Positions 26,838-35,189 of a stretch of 64,000 bases of DNA are shown in pieces. Under the pieces are notes generated by a model. That model was not told where the DNA came from and ran no database searches. It saw nothing but the letters and a program-made list of their open reading frames with translations. The translations under genes were made by a program, and so were the position numbers. Every line of letters begins with the position of its first letter. The first letter of the stretch is position 1. Source of the DNA: Microbulbifer agarilyticus (GTDB lineage: Bacteria; Pseudomonadota; Gammaproteobacteria; Pseudomonadales; Cellvibrionaceae). The stretch spans positions 124,001-188,000 of the forward strand of contig NZ_CP019650.1 in NCBI RefSeq assembly GCF_001999945.1. Reading direction: 5' to 3'.

Positions 26838-27600
26838 AGTAATCCGTGAAGGCAAGATTGATCCGCGTGCGCTGCGCGTCCTGTGGATACAGCCCCAATC
26901 TTGCCTCTTCCGTTGCTTTGGTGCCGGCCACCAGGAAATTGTTGGAGATGGTCGCGTCCTGCACAAAGGCTTCGAAGGCTCGCGCGCACATCTCTGCTGG
27001 TGACGCGTAGTAGACGCAGCCATTCGCTTTGTCCGCCGCTTTTGATGCGCGGAACATGTCACTGGGGTGCTCCCCACTCTCATCCAGCATAATCGCGCGG
27101 AAACAGGCAAATAGCCGGTCATTGATGGGATGGGGCACCGGTGTGGCTTCGCGCAGCCAGGCTTCCGAGGCGAACATGTTTCCCGGTGCATCGCTAAACG
27201 CTTTGCCGGCGAGGTAGTGGTCCAGCGCGTGGAACCACTCGTGGGCAATGGAGCCGGGGCCGGCGTTTTTTGCCAGGGCAAAGGTACGGGTTCCGGGTTC
27301 ATAGTGGGCACAAATACCCGGGCGGCCGCCGGTACCGTACTGGAAGGCGAGGGTGCCGCGCAAGGAGATGAGCAATTCCGGCCCCTGCAGAATAGTCATC
27401 AGGTCTTCCAGCGCGCCGTAAAACAATCCCGCCGCGCGGGTTTTTTCCGCCTCGGTGACCCAGCGCCCAATAGCGATGGAGCGGAAGTCGAAGCGTTTAC
27501 GCACATCGTTAAAGCCCACAGTTTCCTGTGCACCCGATTGGGGGCTGAGGTGTGGGTTGAGATGCGGGCTGCGTCGGTAAAACTTGCGATCTAAAACCAT
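26794..27600 (-). CDS. CLCA_X family protein with HEWFH metalloprotease-like motif
   Basis: A 268-residue cytoplasmic protein matching, from memory, the uncharacterised CLCA_X family. It carries H-E-W-F-H-A-L-D-H-Y-L near residue 120, an HExxH zinc-peptidase-like signature, and A-E-M-C-A-R-A-F-E-A-F near 207 that could give the third ligand. The N-terminus has F-N-D-V-R-K-R-F-D-F-R-S-I-A-I-G-R-W-V. It starts 12 bases after the helicase stop, so it belongs to the FAN1-helicase operon. The motif points to proteolysis, perhaps linked to DNA repair, but activity is unproven. It overlaps the DUF885 gene tail to tail. Confidence 0.75.
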   Translation of the reverse strand: MVLDRKFYRRSPHLNPHLSPQSGAQETVGFNDVRKRFDFRSIAIGRWVTEAEKTRAAGLFYGALEDLMTILQGPELLISLRGTLAFQYGTGGRPGICAHYEPGTRTFALAKNAGPGSIAHEWFHALDHYLAGKAFSDAPGNMFASEAWLREATPVPHPINDRLFACFRAIMLDESGEHPSDMFRASKAADKANGCVYYASPAEMCARAFEAFVQDATISNNFLVAGTKATEEARLGLYPQDAQRTRINLAFTDYFTVLGASLRRAGQQ

Positions 27601-27612
27601 GCGTGCAGAAAA

Positions 27613-30120
27613 TTATTCGTTCCAGAACCTTGCCAGTGCGTCGGACAGCGCCTGACCGTTGCGGCAGCTGTGTGGTTGCCAGTGTTGTGGGTAAAGGGCC
27701 CGATAAAATGGGTCGGCGAAGCGGTAGTCTGCCAGAATCACCACGCCGCGGTCGCTCTCTGTGCGTATTACCCGCCCGGCGGTTTGCAATACCCGGGTGA
27801 GTCCGGGGTAGCGATAGGCGATATCGAAGCCATTTTGCCCTTGCTGCTCCCAGGTTGCTCGCAACAGTTCCTGCTCTTCATTGACCTGCGGCAGTCCGGT
27901 GCCGACCACAATGGTACCGATCAGCTGTTCGCCCACATAGTCGATCCCCTCGCCAAAGATCCCCCCCATGATGGCAAACCCCAGAGTGCGGTTACCCGAC
28001 TGAAACTGCTGCAGGAATTCTGCGCGCTGTTGGTCGGAGCTGCCCGATTCCTGTAGCAGCAGCGGGACCTCCGGGTAGGTACTGGTAAAGCGCTCGGCCA
28101 CCTGCTGGAGGAAGCGATAGGAGGGGAAGAACACCAGGTAGTTACCCGGGCGGCTTTGATAGGTGCGCGCGATCAGCTCCACCAGGTGCTCGCCGGCACG
28201 GTCCCGTGCACGGTAGCGGGTATCCACGTATGGGCACAGGAAAAGTCCCAGCTGCTCGCTGCGAAATGGTGAGGGCAGGGCGAGGTAAGGCGCATCTTGT
28301 TGCCAGCCGAGCTGCTGGTAGATGTAGCCGGGTGGGCGGAGGGTGGCGGAAAACCCGATGACAGCATGGAAGGCTTGGTATGCCTGCTGTAAATACATGG
28401 CGGCATTCAGGCAAAGTAATTCGACTTCCTGCTCCCGCCAGCGACTGTCGGGGTTGGTGGCGCTTTGGGCGCGGGTAACACAGCGATGCTGTTCCGCCAC
28501 CAACTGCTCGATTACCTGATAGCGAAACAGCGACCGCAGCCAGTCATTGATGTCCTCTGGGGGTAGCTGGCCTTGCTCCCACAATTGGTTCACAACCAGC
28601 AGCACTTTTTGCACCGCGGCACTGATCTTTTGCGGTGTGCCGTCCGCCAGTGAAGTTATCCACAACTCGCGATTGTTTGCTTCCTCGGTGGGAAAATTTG
28701 CCGCTGTGGATATCTCGGCAGTGTTCTCTGCCGGACATCCCGCACTGCCGCGCTGCTCCTCTACCCATTTGTCCAGTGCTCTGACCAGCGACTGGATAGC
28801 ACGGTGCAGGTTCGGGTGGGAGCCTTTACTGGCGGCTGCGGCGCGGCGGCTGTCGCTGCGCTTGAGGATTGCGCTGAACATGCCACGGGCGCGATCTCCC
28901 AGATTGTGGGCTTCATCGATTAACAGTGCGCGTTGCCGGCTCGTATCCCGCAATCGATGTATTTGTACCAGCGGGTCGAACACGTAATTGAAATCGCATA
29001 CCACCAAATCCACCCACGGGCGCATCTGCAGTGACAGTTCGAACGGACACAGCTGCAGGCGGTCCGCTTCTTCGGCAATGACTTCTGGGGTCAGCAACGG
29101 CTTGCCCAGGAGGTTGATACGGGCTTCCGGCAGGCGGTCGAAGAAGTCGCGGGTGCGTGGGCAAATGCCGGCGTCGTCGCGGCTGCACAGGCCCAGGCTG
29201 CACGCACAGGTTTTGTCCCGCGCCTGAATCTCCAGCATCGACAGTGTTAGTCCACGATCATGTAAGCGTGTGGCCGTTTCTCGCACTACCTGACGGCCAG
29301 AATTTTTTGCAGTCAGGTAGACCAGCTGATCGAGCGGGGTCTCTCCCATCGCCTTGATGGCAGGGAACAGCGTGCTGATGGTCTTGCCGATACCGGTGGG
29401 TGCCTCCACCACCAGCTCGCCACCGTCGCGCAGGCAGCGGTAGGCGGCCACAGCCAGTTCGCGCTGGCCGGCGCGGTAGTCTGGAAAAGGAAATGCCAGT
29501 GCGCGAGCCGACGCGCGCACGGCATGCCGGTGCGCCTGCCAGCGCCGATGCCATTCTATGTAGGTGGTGAGCGCTTCGCGGGTAAAGGCCTCAAGTTCTC
29601 CCCAGCGGAACTCGCGGGATTCGGGGTAGGTTTTCTTGTCCTTGAGGTTGTGCCAGAGCATTTTCAGGGCCACCGGTGTATCTGCCGTGAACTGGTGCTG
29701 CAGACCGTAGCAGAAGCCGTAGATTTTCAGCTGTGCCCAGTGCAGGGCGCGTGCGGATTCCCCGAGCACTTCCGGTGGTACATAGGTGGTTTTGATCTCG
29801 TCGAGTTGGACTGGGGTATGCAGGTCCACCTGGGGGTGCAGTATGTCAACGCGTCCATTGAGCGCCACTGCCTGACCGTCCTGCTCCAGTTCTACCTGCA
29901 GGCGATATTCCGCCTCGCTGCCTTTCGGGCGTTTGCGTTGCAGGCGCTGGTGCGCGCGGATGCCTTCCGCGGCTGTAGGCCCGCCGTGCCTGTGCTCGCT
30001 AATCAGGTCGCCACTGCGACAGGCAAACTCCACCAGTTCCCCTACCGAGAGTCGCAGAACATCTTCCGTTTTGGAGCGGCACTCAGCGCTGTCTAGAGGC
30101 GCGTTCGCGGTGCCAGTCAC
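27613..30120 (-). CDS. XPD/DinG-like DNA helicase with RecB-like nuclease domain
   Basis: A protein of about 835 residues. The N-terminal part (to about 190) looks like a PD-(D/E)XK nuclease: V-D-I-L, then D-E-I-K-T-T and a Q-L-K-I-Y-G motif. The helicase follows: Walker A (E-A-P-T-G-I-G-K-T, near 240), an iron-sulfur Cys set (C-A-C-S-L-G-L-C and I-C-P-R-T), the DEAH box (L-I-D-E-A-H-N) and late G-I-F-G-E-G-I-D and Q-T-A-G-R-V-I-R motifs. GTG at 30120 overlaps the FAN1 stop as GTGA; a GTG at 30132 is the alternative. It probably unwinds and trims DNA together with the FAN1-like nuclease. Confidence 0.85.
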   Translation of the reverse strand: MTGTANAPLDSAECRSKTEDVLRLSVGELVEFACRSGDLISEHRHGGPTAAEGIRAHQRLQRKRPKGSEAEYRLQVELEQDGQAVALNGRVDILHPQVDLHTPVQLDEIKTTYVPPEVLGESARALHWAQLKIYGFCYGLQHQFTADTPVALKMLWHNLKDKKTYPESREFRWGELEAFTREALTTYIEWHRRWQAHRHAVRASARALAFPFPDYRAGQRELAVAAYRCLRDGGELVVEAPTGIGKTISTLFPAIKAMGETPLDQLVYLTAKNSGRQVVRETATRLHDRGLTLSMLEIQARDKTCACSLGLCSRDDAGICPRTRDFFDRLPEARINLLGKPLLTPEVIAEEADRLQLCPFELSLQMRPWVDLVVCDFNYVFDPLVQIHRLRDTSRQRALLIDEAHNLGDRARGMFSAILKRSDSRRAAAASKGSHPNLHRAIQSLVRALDKWVEEQRGSAGCPAENTAEISTAANFPTEEANNRELWITSLADGTPQKISAAVQKVLLVVNQLWEQGQLPPEDINDWLRSLFRYQVIEQLVAEQHRCVTRAQSATNPDSRWREQEVELLCLNAAMYLQQAYQAFHAVIGFSATLRPPGYIYQQLGWQQDAPYLALPSPFRSEQLGLFLCPYVDTRYRARDRAGEHLVELIARTYQSRPGNYLVFFPSYRFLQQVAERFTSTYPEVPLLLQESGSSDQQRAEFLQQFQSGNRTLGFAIMGGIFGEGIDYVGEQLIGTIVVGTGLPQVNEEQELLRATWEQQGQNGFDIAYRYPGLTRVLQTAGRVIRTESDRGVVILADYRFADPFYRALYPQHWQPHSCRNGQALSDALARFWNE

Positions 30121-31784
30121 AAAGTGCCCCACTCAACATGCAATACCTGGTGCGGTATCCGGTGCTGGGCGAAATAAGCCAGCCAGCGCTGCTGGTTCTG
30201 CTGCAGGCGGTCTCCCGGCCCTTTGATTTCTACCAACTCATAGCCGCCGCCAGTGGGGAACAGAATCAGGTCCGGAAAGCCGCTGCGGTGATGGGCAATG
30301 TCATTCAGCAGCCGGCGAAACAGTGCCAGCCAGTGCCCGGTGGGAATCTGTGACAGTGCCAGTTCCAGCAGTGGCTCTGAAAGTCCGTCCCAGTGCACCA
30401 GCGGGTTGGCGATGCCGCGCTTCTCGCGATAGTGGTGCCATACCCATTTACCGAGCCCGGTTTCCTGCAGTTCCCCCAGCCTCTGGGTGAATGCCGCCTG
30501 CCGCTGTGGATAAAAATCTGCGCTGCGAAAATCGCTCGGCGCAACCTGAAACGGATTGAAGAAAGCACCGGGAATTGGCGCGAACACGATATCCCATATG
30601 GCCAGGCCCAATACGCCGTTGATCAGGGTGTTTTCCACATAAAAGCATTGATTGCCGGCAGCGGTGTCAGCGAGATATTGTGCAGCCCGGACTTCCACCC
30701 GCTCATCGGTTTGTACGAGGGTGACAGTATGCGTCGGTGCCCGATAACGCTTTGGTGCAGGCCAGTTGTCGCAGTGTGGGGTTTTCTTGGCGGTGCGGTG
30801 GCCGAAGCTCGCAGCGAATTCGCGCTCCTGCGCATTCTCCGGCTGCCCGAGTATCTGTGCACAGACAGCCAGGGCTGCGTCGGTATCCCCTTGAGTGGCG
30901 GCGATACGGGCGCGGCGCTCGCGCGCCGGCGGGCGCTGGCATTGGTGGTACAGTGTATTGGCCGCTTCCAATGCCTGCAGTCGCTCCAGTTGGCGCGCCA
31001 GTGCCAGGCGCAGGCGATCCAGTCGCCGTTGCAGCGTGGTATCACCTTGCGCATTTTCTGGCAGTTCGGCGGCGAGGGTGGTGATGGCTTGCGCATCTTC
31101 GCTGAGTACCTGCTCGGCTTGTGCAAGACACGCGTAATAGTGCAGGTAGCGCTCGACCTGGGAGCGGCTTTTAAATGGCAGTTGCGACTGCTCCAACGGA
31201 TAATTTTCGTAGCGGAATAGTCCAAGGTCCCGCAGTACGTAATCAGTAAGGTCCTGATTCAGGTTACCGAAGAACAATAGCTTGAAGGTTTCGAAGTGTG
31301 CCGCCGCCTGTACCGCGAGCAGAGGTTCATCAAGGGTGAGCCGCGCGCGAAGAGCGTCGTGGTCCTGCGCGAGGAGTGCCTGCTCCAGTGCCGGGCGCTT
31401 GAGTGTCTTGGGTAGCGGTTCGGCACTGCTGGCAAGCAGTTCGGTTTTGGTGAACAGCGGCAGAATTTCTGTCAGGTCCGGTGCAGGGTTGCGCAGGAAC
31501 AGGCCGGTCGTCACCAGGGTCTCCGCCGCTTGCGGCAGGTTGTTAATTTCCTGGTACGCCAGTTTGGATTGCCGAAAGAGTGCGCCAAAGGAAGAGGGCA
31601 CGCCCTTGCGTGACAGCAGGCGTACATAGAGTCGCTGGCTGTCGGTATCGAGTGCACAGAAGCACTGGTGGAAACTCCGCTCTTCGTCAGACAGTAGCGC
31701 GTCGTAGCGCGTTACCACAAATTCCACAAGGGCGTGGAAATTGCTTAGGTAATAGTCTGGTGCCAGTTCGACAGGCTCGGCCAT
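30117..31784 (-). CDS. FAN1-like VRR-NUC domain nuclease
   Basis: A 555-residue structure-specific nuclease of the bacterial FAN1 type, which cleaves branched or 5'-flap DNA in crosslink repair. The N-terminus has the FAN1 SAP-like region (F-H-A-L-V-E-F-V, R-L-Y-V-R-L-L-S-R-K-G), a TPR-like helical middle (about 200-320), and the VRR-NUC catalytic core at the end: H-R-S-G-F-P-D-L-I-L-F followed by Y-E-L-V-E-I-K-G-P-G-D, giving the D and E-x-K metal residues. It leads a three-gene operon, overlapping the helicase by a few bases. Confidence 0.9.
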   Translation of the reverse strand: MAEPVELAPDYYLSNFHALVEFVVTRYDALLSDEERSFHQCFCALDTDSQRLYVRLLSRKGVPSSFGALFRQSKLAYQEINNLPQAAETLVTTGLFLRNPAPDLTEILPLFTKTELLASSAEPLPKTLKRPALEQALLAQDHDALRARLTLDEPLLAVQAAAHFETFKLLFFGNLNQDLTDYVLRDLGLFRYENYPLEQSQLPFKSRSQVERYLHYYACLAQAEQVLSEDAQAITTLAAELPENAQGDTTLQRRLDRLRLALARQLERLQALEAANTLYHQCQRPPARERRARIAATQGDTDAALAVCAQILGQPENAQEREFAASFGHRTAKKTPHCDNWPAPKRYRAPTHTVTLVQTDERVEVRAAQYLADTAAGNQCFYVENTLINGVLGLAIWDIVFAPIPGAFFNPFQVAPSDFRSADFYPQRQAAFTQRLGELQETGLGKWVWHHYREKRGIANPLVHWDGLSEPLLELALSQIPTGHWLALFRRLLNDIAHHRSGFPDLILFPTGGGYELVEIKGPGDRLQQNQQRWLAYFAQHRIPHQVLHVEWGTL

Positions 31785-32012
31785 GGGAGTTTACTAGGGA
31801 AATCAATTTTGGTTGAAGGGTATGGGCGCCATCCGGGGCCTGTATGGTTATACAGCATGTCTGGAAGTGGGACAAACTTCACATCGACCGGCGAGCCATG
31901 CAAGGTTCACTGGCACTTGACCCCGGAATATCGTTACTCTCATATGCCGATCCAGGGACGCTTTGGCACTGGTTGCGCGTAGGATCTGGAAAATAAAACT
32001 AAGGAATTAAAA

Positions 32013-33041
32013 ATGGAGCAAACCCGGCACGTATGGCGTACACACAAGGCCGGTGCGATCAGTAATCTACGGCTGCTAGAAGAGCCACTTTCGTCCCTTG
32101 CTAGTGGCCAGGTACGCGTGGCGGTGAAATCCGTCGGGCTTAATTTCGCGGATATTTTTGCACTGACCGGTTTGTACTCCGCGACACCGGAAGGGAGTTT
32201 TATTCCCGGGCTGGAATTTGCCGGGGTGGTGAGTGAAGTAGCCGCAGATACGCCAACGGATCTAAAGGTGGGCGACCGTGTGTACGGTTGTACCCGTTTT
32301 GGTGGCTATGCCTCCGTTATCGACGTACCCGTGCAGCATTGCCGCAAGATTCCCGACGCCTGGAGTTTTGCCGAGGGTGCTGCCTTTCCCGCCCAGAGCC
32401 TTACCGCTTACTATGCGCTGACCAATCTCGCGGCGGTAAAGCCGGGGCAACAGGTGTTGATTCAAAGTGCGGCGGGTGGTGTCGGCCTGCAAGCGATGCG
32501 TATGGCTGAGCAAATGGGCGCCATTCCCATTGGTACTGTGAGTTCGGAAAAGAAACGTGACTTTCTCGCCGCGCAGGGTTTTTCTGATGTGATTGTCCGC
32601 GGCGAACATTTTGCCGATCAGTTAAAACTGCAACTGGGCGGGCAGCCACTGCATGCCATTCTCGATGGGATTGGCGGCAAGCTCCAGCAGCAGTGTTTCG
32701 CGGCGCTTGCGCCGACCGGGCGTCTGGTAGTATTTGGTGCGGCGGAGTTTACTCCGGGTGATAAACCCAACTGGCTGAAAGCGGCCTGGTTGTACCTGAA
32801 GCGTCCGCGCTACGATGTGATGGATATGATCAGCACCAACAAATCCGTGCTGGCCTTTAACCTGATCTGGTTATGGCAGGAACAGGCATTGTTTGATGAA
32901 TTGTTGAGTGGCTGCGCGAACCTGAATTTGCCCGCGCCCCACGTTGGTCATGAATACGACTTTGCGCGAGCCCACGATGCCATCGAGTGCCTGCGCAGCG
33001 GCAATTCCATTGGCAAGGTAGTGCTCAACATCCCCAGCTAA
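32013..33041 (+). CDS. Quinone oxidoreductase-like zinc-binding dehydrogenase family protein
   Basis: A 342-residue medium-chain reductase of the quinone oxidoreductase/VAT-1 group. The GroES-like part has N-F-A-D-I-F-A-L-T-G-L-Y and the P-G-L-E-F-A-G-V-V motif; the Rossmann motif A-A-G-G-V-G is near residue 155. The Cys/His set of zinc alcohol dehydrogenases is absent, so it is probably zinc-free and NADPH-dependent. AAGGA precedes the ATG. It stands alone, convergent with the IlvD/Edd gene. Confidence 0.85.
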   Translation: MEQTRHVWRTHKAGAISNLRLLEEPLSSLASGQVRVAVKSVGLNFADIFALTGLYSATPEGSFIPGLEFAGVVSEVAADTPTDLKVGDRVYGCTRFGGYASVIDVPVQHCRKIPDAWSFAEGAAFPAQSLTAYYALTNLAAVKPGQQVLIQSAAGGVGLQAMRMAEQMGAIPIGTVSSEKKRDFLAAQGFSDVIVRGEHFADQLKLQLGGQPLHAILDGIGGKLQQQCFAALAPTGRLVVFGAAEFTPGDKPNWLKAAWLYLKRPRYDVMDMISTNKSVLAFNLIWLWQEQALFDELLSGCANLNLPAPHVGHEYDFARAHDAIECLRSGNSIGKVVLNIPS

Positions 33042-33113
33042 GTTTTGCGGTTATAGGCTTTCGCTGCATGGCGTCGCCTGCGTTACTTCCCACACCTGCG
33101 TTACGGCCCACGC

Positions 33114-34952
33114 CTAGTGGGAGTGGCGCCCTACAGGATGCTCGTCGAGAATCCGCACGTATTCCTCTTCGGTTTCCAGCACTGCGCCCGTATCCAGTTG
33201 GCTGACCGAATTGCGATAGATTTCCTGCCACGGGGTTTGGTTCACCAGTGGCTGCACCTGCAGTGCATTCCGGCGCTCCGCCAGCTCCGCGTCCGAGACC
33301 AGTACATCCACCCGGTGGTTGGCGATATCTACACGAATCCGGTCGCCGGTTTTCAGCAGTGCGATGCCGCCGCCAGCGGCTGCTTCCGGTGCAATATGCA
33401 AAATAGACGGGCTGCCGGAGGTGCCACTCTGGCGGCCATCACCCAGTGTCGGCAGGCAGGTGATGCCCTGCTTAACCAATCGCTTGGGCGGCAACATATT
33501 GACCACTTCGGCGGAACCCGGGTAGCCGATCGGGCCGACGTTTCGGATTGCGAGTATGCACTGCTCGTCGATATCCAGGGTGGGGTCATCGATGCGGGCT
33601 CGGTAGTCTTCCGGGCCGTCGAATACGATGGCGCGTGCGGTAAAGCACTGGGGGTGATCCGGGTGCGACAGGTATTTCTCGCGAAAAGCGTCGGTGATCA
33701 CCGATTTCTTCATTAATCCGGAGTCGAAGAAGTTGCCGCGCATAATCGCGAAACCGGCTTTTTCCATCAGTGGTTTTTCGGTGGGGAAAATCACATCGCG
33801 GTTGCGAACCTGGAAGCCTTCACAGTTGTGTGCGATGGACTGGCCGGTGACGGTATTCTGGCTGCCATCAATCAGGTCATCGGCAATTAACTGTTGGAGC
33901 AGTGCCGGTACACCACCGGCGCGGTAGAACTCCTCGCCAAGGTATTTACCGGCGGGCATACAGTTCACCAGCAATGGAATATCTTCGCCATACTGCTGCC
34001 AGTCGTCCATGCTCAGCTCCACACCCTTGAGAGTGCGCGCCAGCGCCAGCAAGTGCACCAGTGCATTGGTAGAACCGCCGAGCGCACTGCACGCGACCAC
34101 CGCATTGATAAACGACTGACGGGTGAGAATGTCTGACGGTTTCAGGTCCTCGAATGCCATCTCTACGATGCGGCGACCGGTGTGGTAGCCCATCTGTGAA
34201 CGCTCTTTATAGGGTGCGGGAATGGCTGCACAACCGGGCAGAGACATACCCAGTACTTCCGCCAGGGAATTCATGGAAAGCGCGGTGCCCATGGTGTTGC
34301 AGTGGCCAACACTGGGTACGGATTCTGCGGATGCATCCATAAAGCCCGCGTAATCCAACTCACCCTTGGCCAGGCGCTCACGGTTTTGCCAGATCGCGGT
34401 ACCGGAGCCAACACGCTCTTCGTGTTCCTGTTTTTTGGAATCCGCATCCCCTTCACAGCTTACTGGCTTCCACCCGTTCAGCATGGGGCCACCGGAATAC
34501 ACGATCGCAGGAAGGTCCAGTTGCAGGGCGGCCATCAGGGTGGCCGGGGTGGTCTTGTCACAGCCAGTGGTGAGCACTACCGCATCGATAGGATAACCGT
34601 GCAGGGTTTCGATCAACCCAAGTGTCGCCAGGTTGCGATCGAGCGCCGCCGTCGGCCGGCGGCCCTGCTCAAAGATCGGGTGCACCGGAAATTCCATGGG
34701 AATACCGCCGGCATCGCGGATACCGTCCTTTACGCGCTGTGCGAGATCCTTGTGGTGCCGATTACATGGGGTCAGGTCACTACCGGTCTGGGCAATACCG
34801 ATGATGGGTTTCCCCGATTGCAGCTCTTCCCGGGTCAAGCCGAAGTTAAAATAGCGCTCCAGGTACAGTGCCGTGTGGTCGGCGTGTGCCTTGTCATCAA
34901 ACCAGCGGGCACTGCGAAACGGACGGACGGATTTTTTGGTGGAATCGCTCAT
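33114..34952 (-). CDS. IlvD/Edd-family dehydratase, probable D-xylonate dehydratase
   Basis: A 612-residue iron-sulfur dehydratase. The expected cluster cysteines are present in T-P-C-N-R-H (near 82), T-G-C-D-K-T-T-P-A (near 151) and H-C-N-T-M-G-T-A (near 222), with the conserved G-T-S-G-S-P region near residue 510. The family includes dihydroxy-acid, phosphogluconate and pentonate dehydratases. Its length and its operon partners (SMP-30 lactonase, FAH-fold dehydratase, semialdehyde dehydrogenase) make D-xylonate dehydratase (XylD) most likely; L-arabonate is the main alternative. It is last in the operon and lies in the same frame as the 59-codon small ORF just upstream, separated by a stop and five codons. 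Confidence 0.85.
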   Translation of the reverse strand: MSDSTKKSVRPFRSARWFDDKAHADHTALYLERYFNFGLTREELQSGKPIIGIAQTGSDLTPCNRHHKDLAQRVKDGIRDAGGIPMEFPVHPIFEQGRRPTAALDRNLATLGLIETLHGYPIDAVVLTTGCDKTTPATLMAALQLDLPAIVYSGGPMLNGWKPVSCEGDADSKKQEHEERVGSGTAIWQNRERLAKGELDYAGFMDASAESVPSVGHCNTMGTALSMNSLAEVLGMSLPGCAAIPAPYKERSQMGYHTGRRIVEMAFEDLKPSDILTRQSFINAVVACSALGGSTNALVHLLALARTLKGVELSMDDWQQYGEDIPLLVNCMPAGKYLGEEFYRAGGVPALLQQLIADDLIDGSQNTVTGQSIAHNCEGFQVRNRDVIFPTEKPLMEKAGFAIMRGNFFDSGLMKKSVITDAFREKYLSHPDHPQCFTARAIVFDGPEDYRARIDDPTLDIDEQCILAIRNVGPIGYPGSAEVVNMLPPKRLVKQGITCLPTLGDGRQSGTSGSPSILHIAPEAAAGGGIALLKTGDRIRVDIANHRVDVLVSDAELAERRNALQVQPLVNQTPWQEIYRNSVSQLDTGAVLETEEEYVRILDEHPVGRHSH

Positions 34953-34967
34953 AGTTGGATCGGCTTG

Positions 34968-35147
34968 TTAGTTATTGCTGAGCACAAAGCGGCGTTCAAA
35001 TTCATCCGGGTAGCGCACGCTGTTATTGGCCACCGGTGGGGTGGCCGGGCGTGTCGAACCTGACAAATTCCGACGCGGGTTAGCTTGCCTTGTTAATAAG
35101 ACGTTTTTCGTGTCGTTTACTGAACCGGCCGGAATTTGCATTTTCAT
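34968..35147 (-). CDS. Small ORF (59 aa) inside the pentose operon
   Basis: Between the aldehyde dehydrogenase and dehydratase genes, an ATG at 35147 with GGAG nine bases upstream opens a 59-codon frame ending in TAA at 34968-34970. The product starts M-K-M-Q-I-P-A-G, is basic and Pro/Asn-rich in the middle, and ends R-Y-P-D-E-F-E-R-R-F-V-L-S-N-N. I do not recognise it. It lies 42 bases after the dehydrogenase stop and 15 bases before the dehydratase start, in the dehydratase frame. It may be a real small protein, a leader for translational coupling, or the remnant of an N-terminal extension. Confidence 0.5.
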   Translation of the reverse strand: MKMQIPAGSVNDTKNVLLTRQANPRRNLSGSTRPATPPVANNSVRYPDEFERRFVLSNN

Positions 35148-35189
35148 ATTGGCTATCTCCGTTGGCGATAAACGCCGCTCGCAGCCCTG

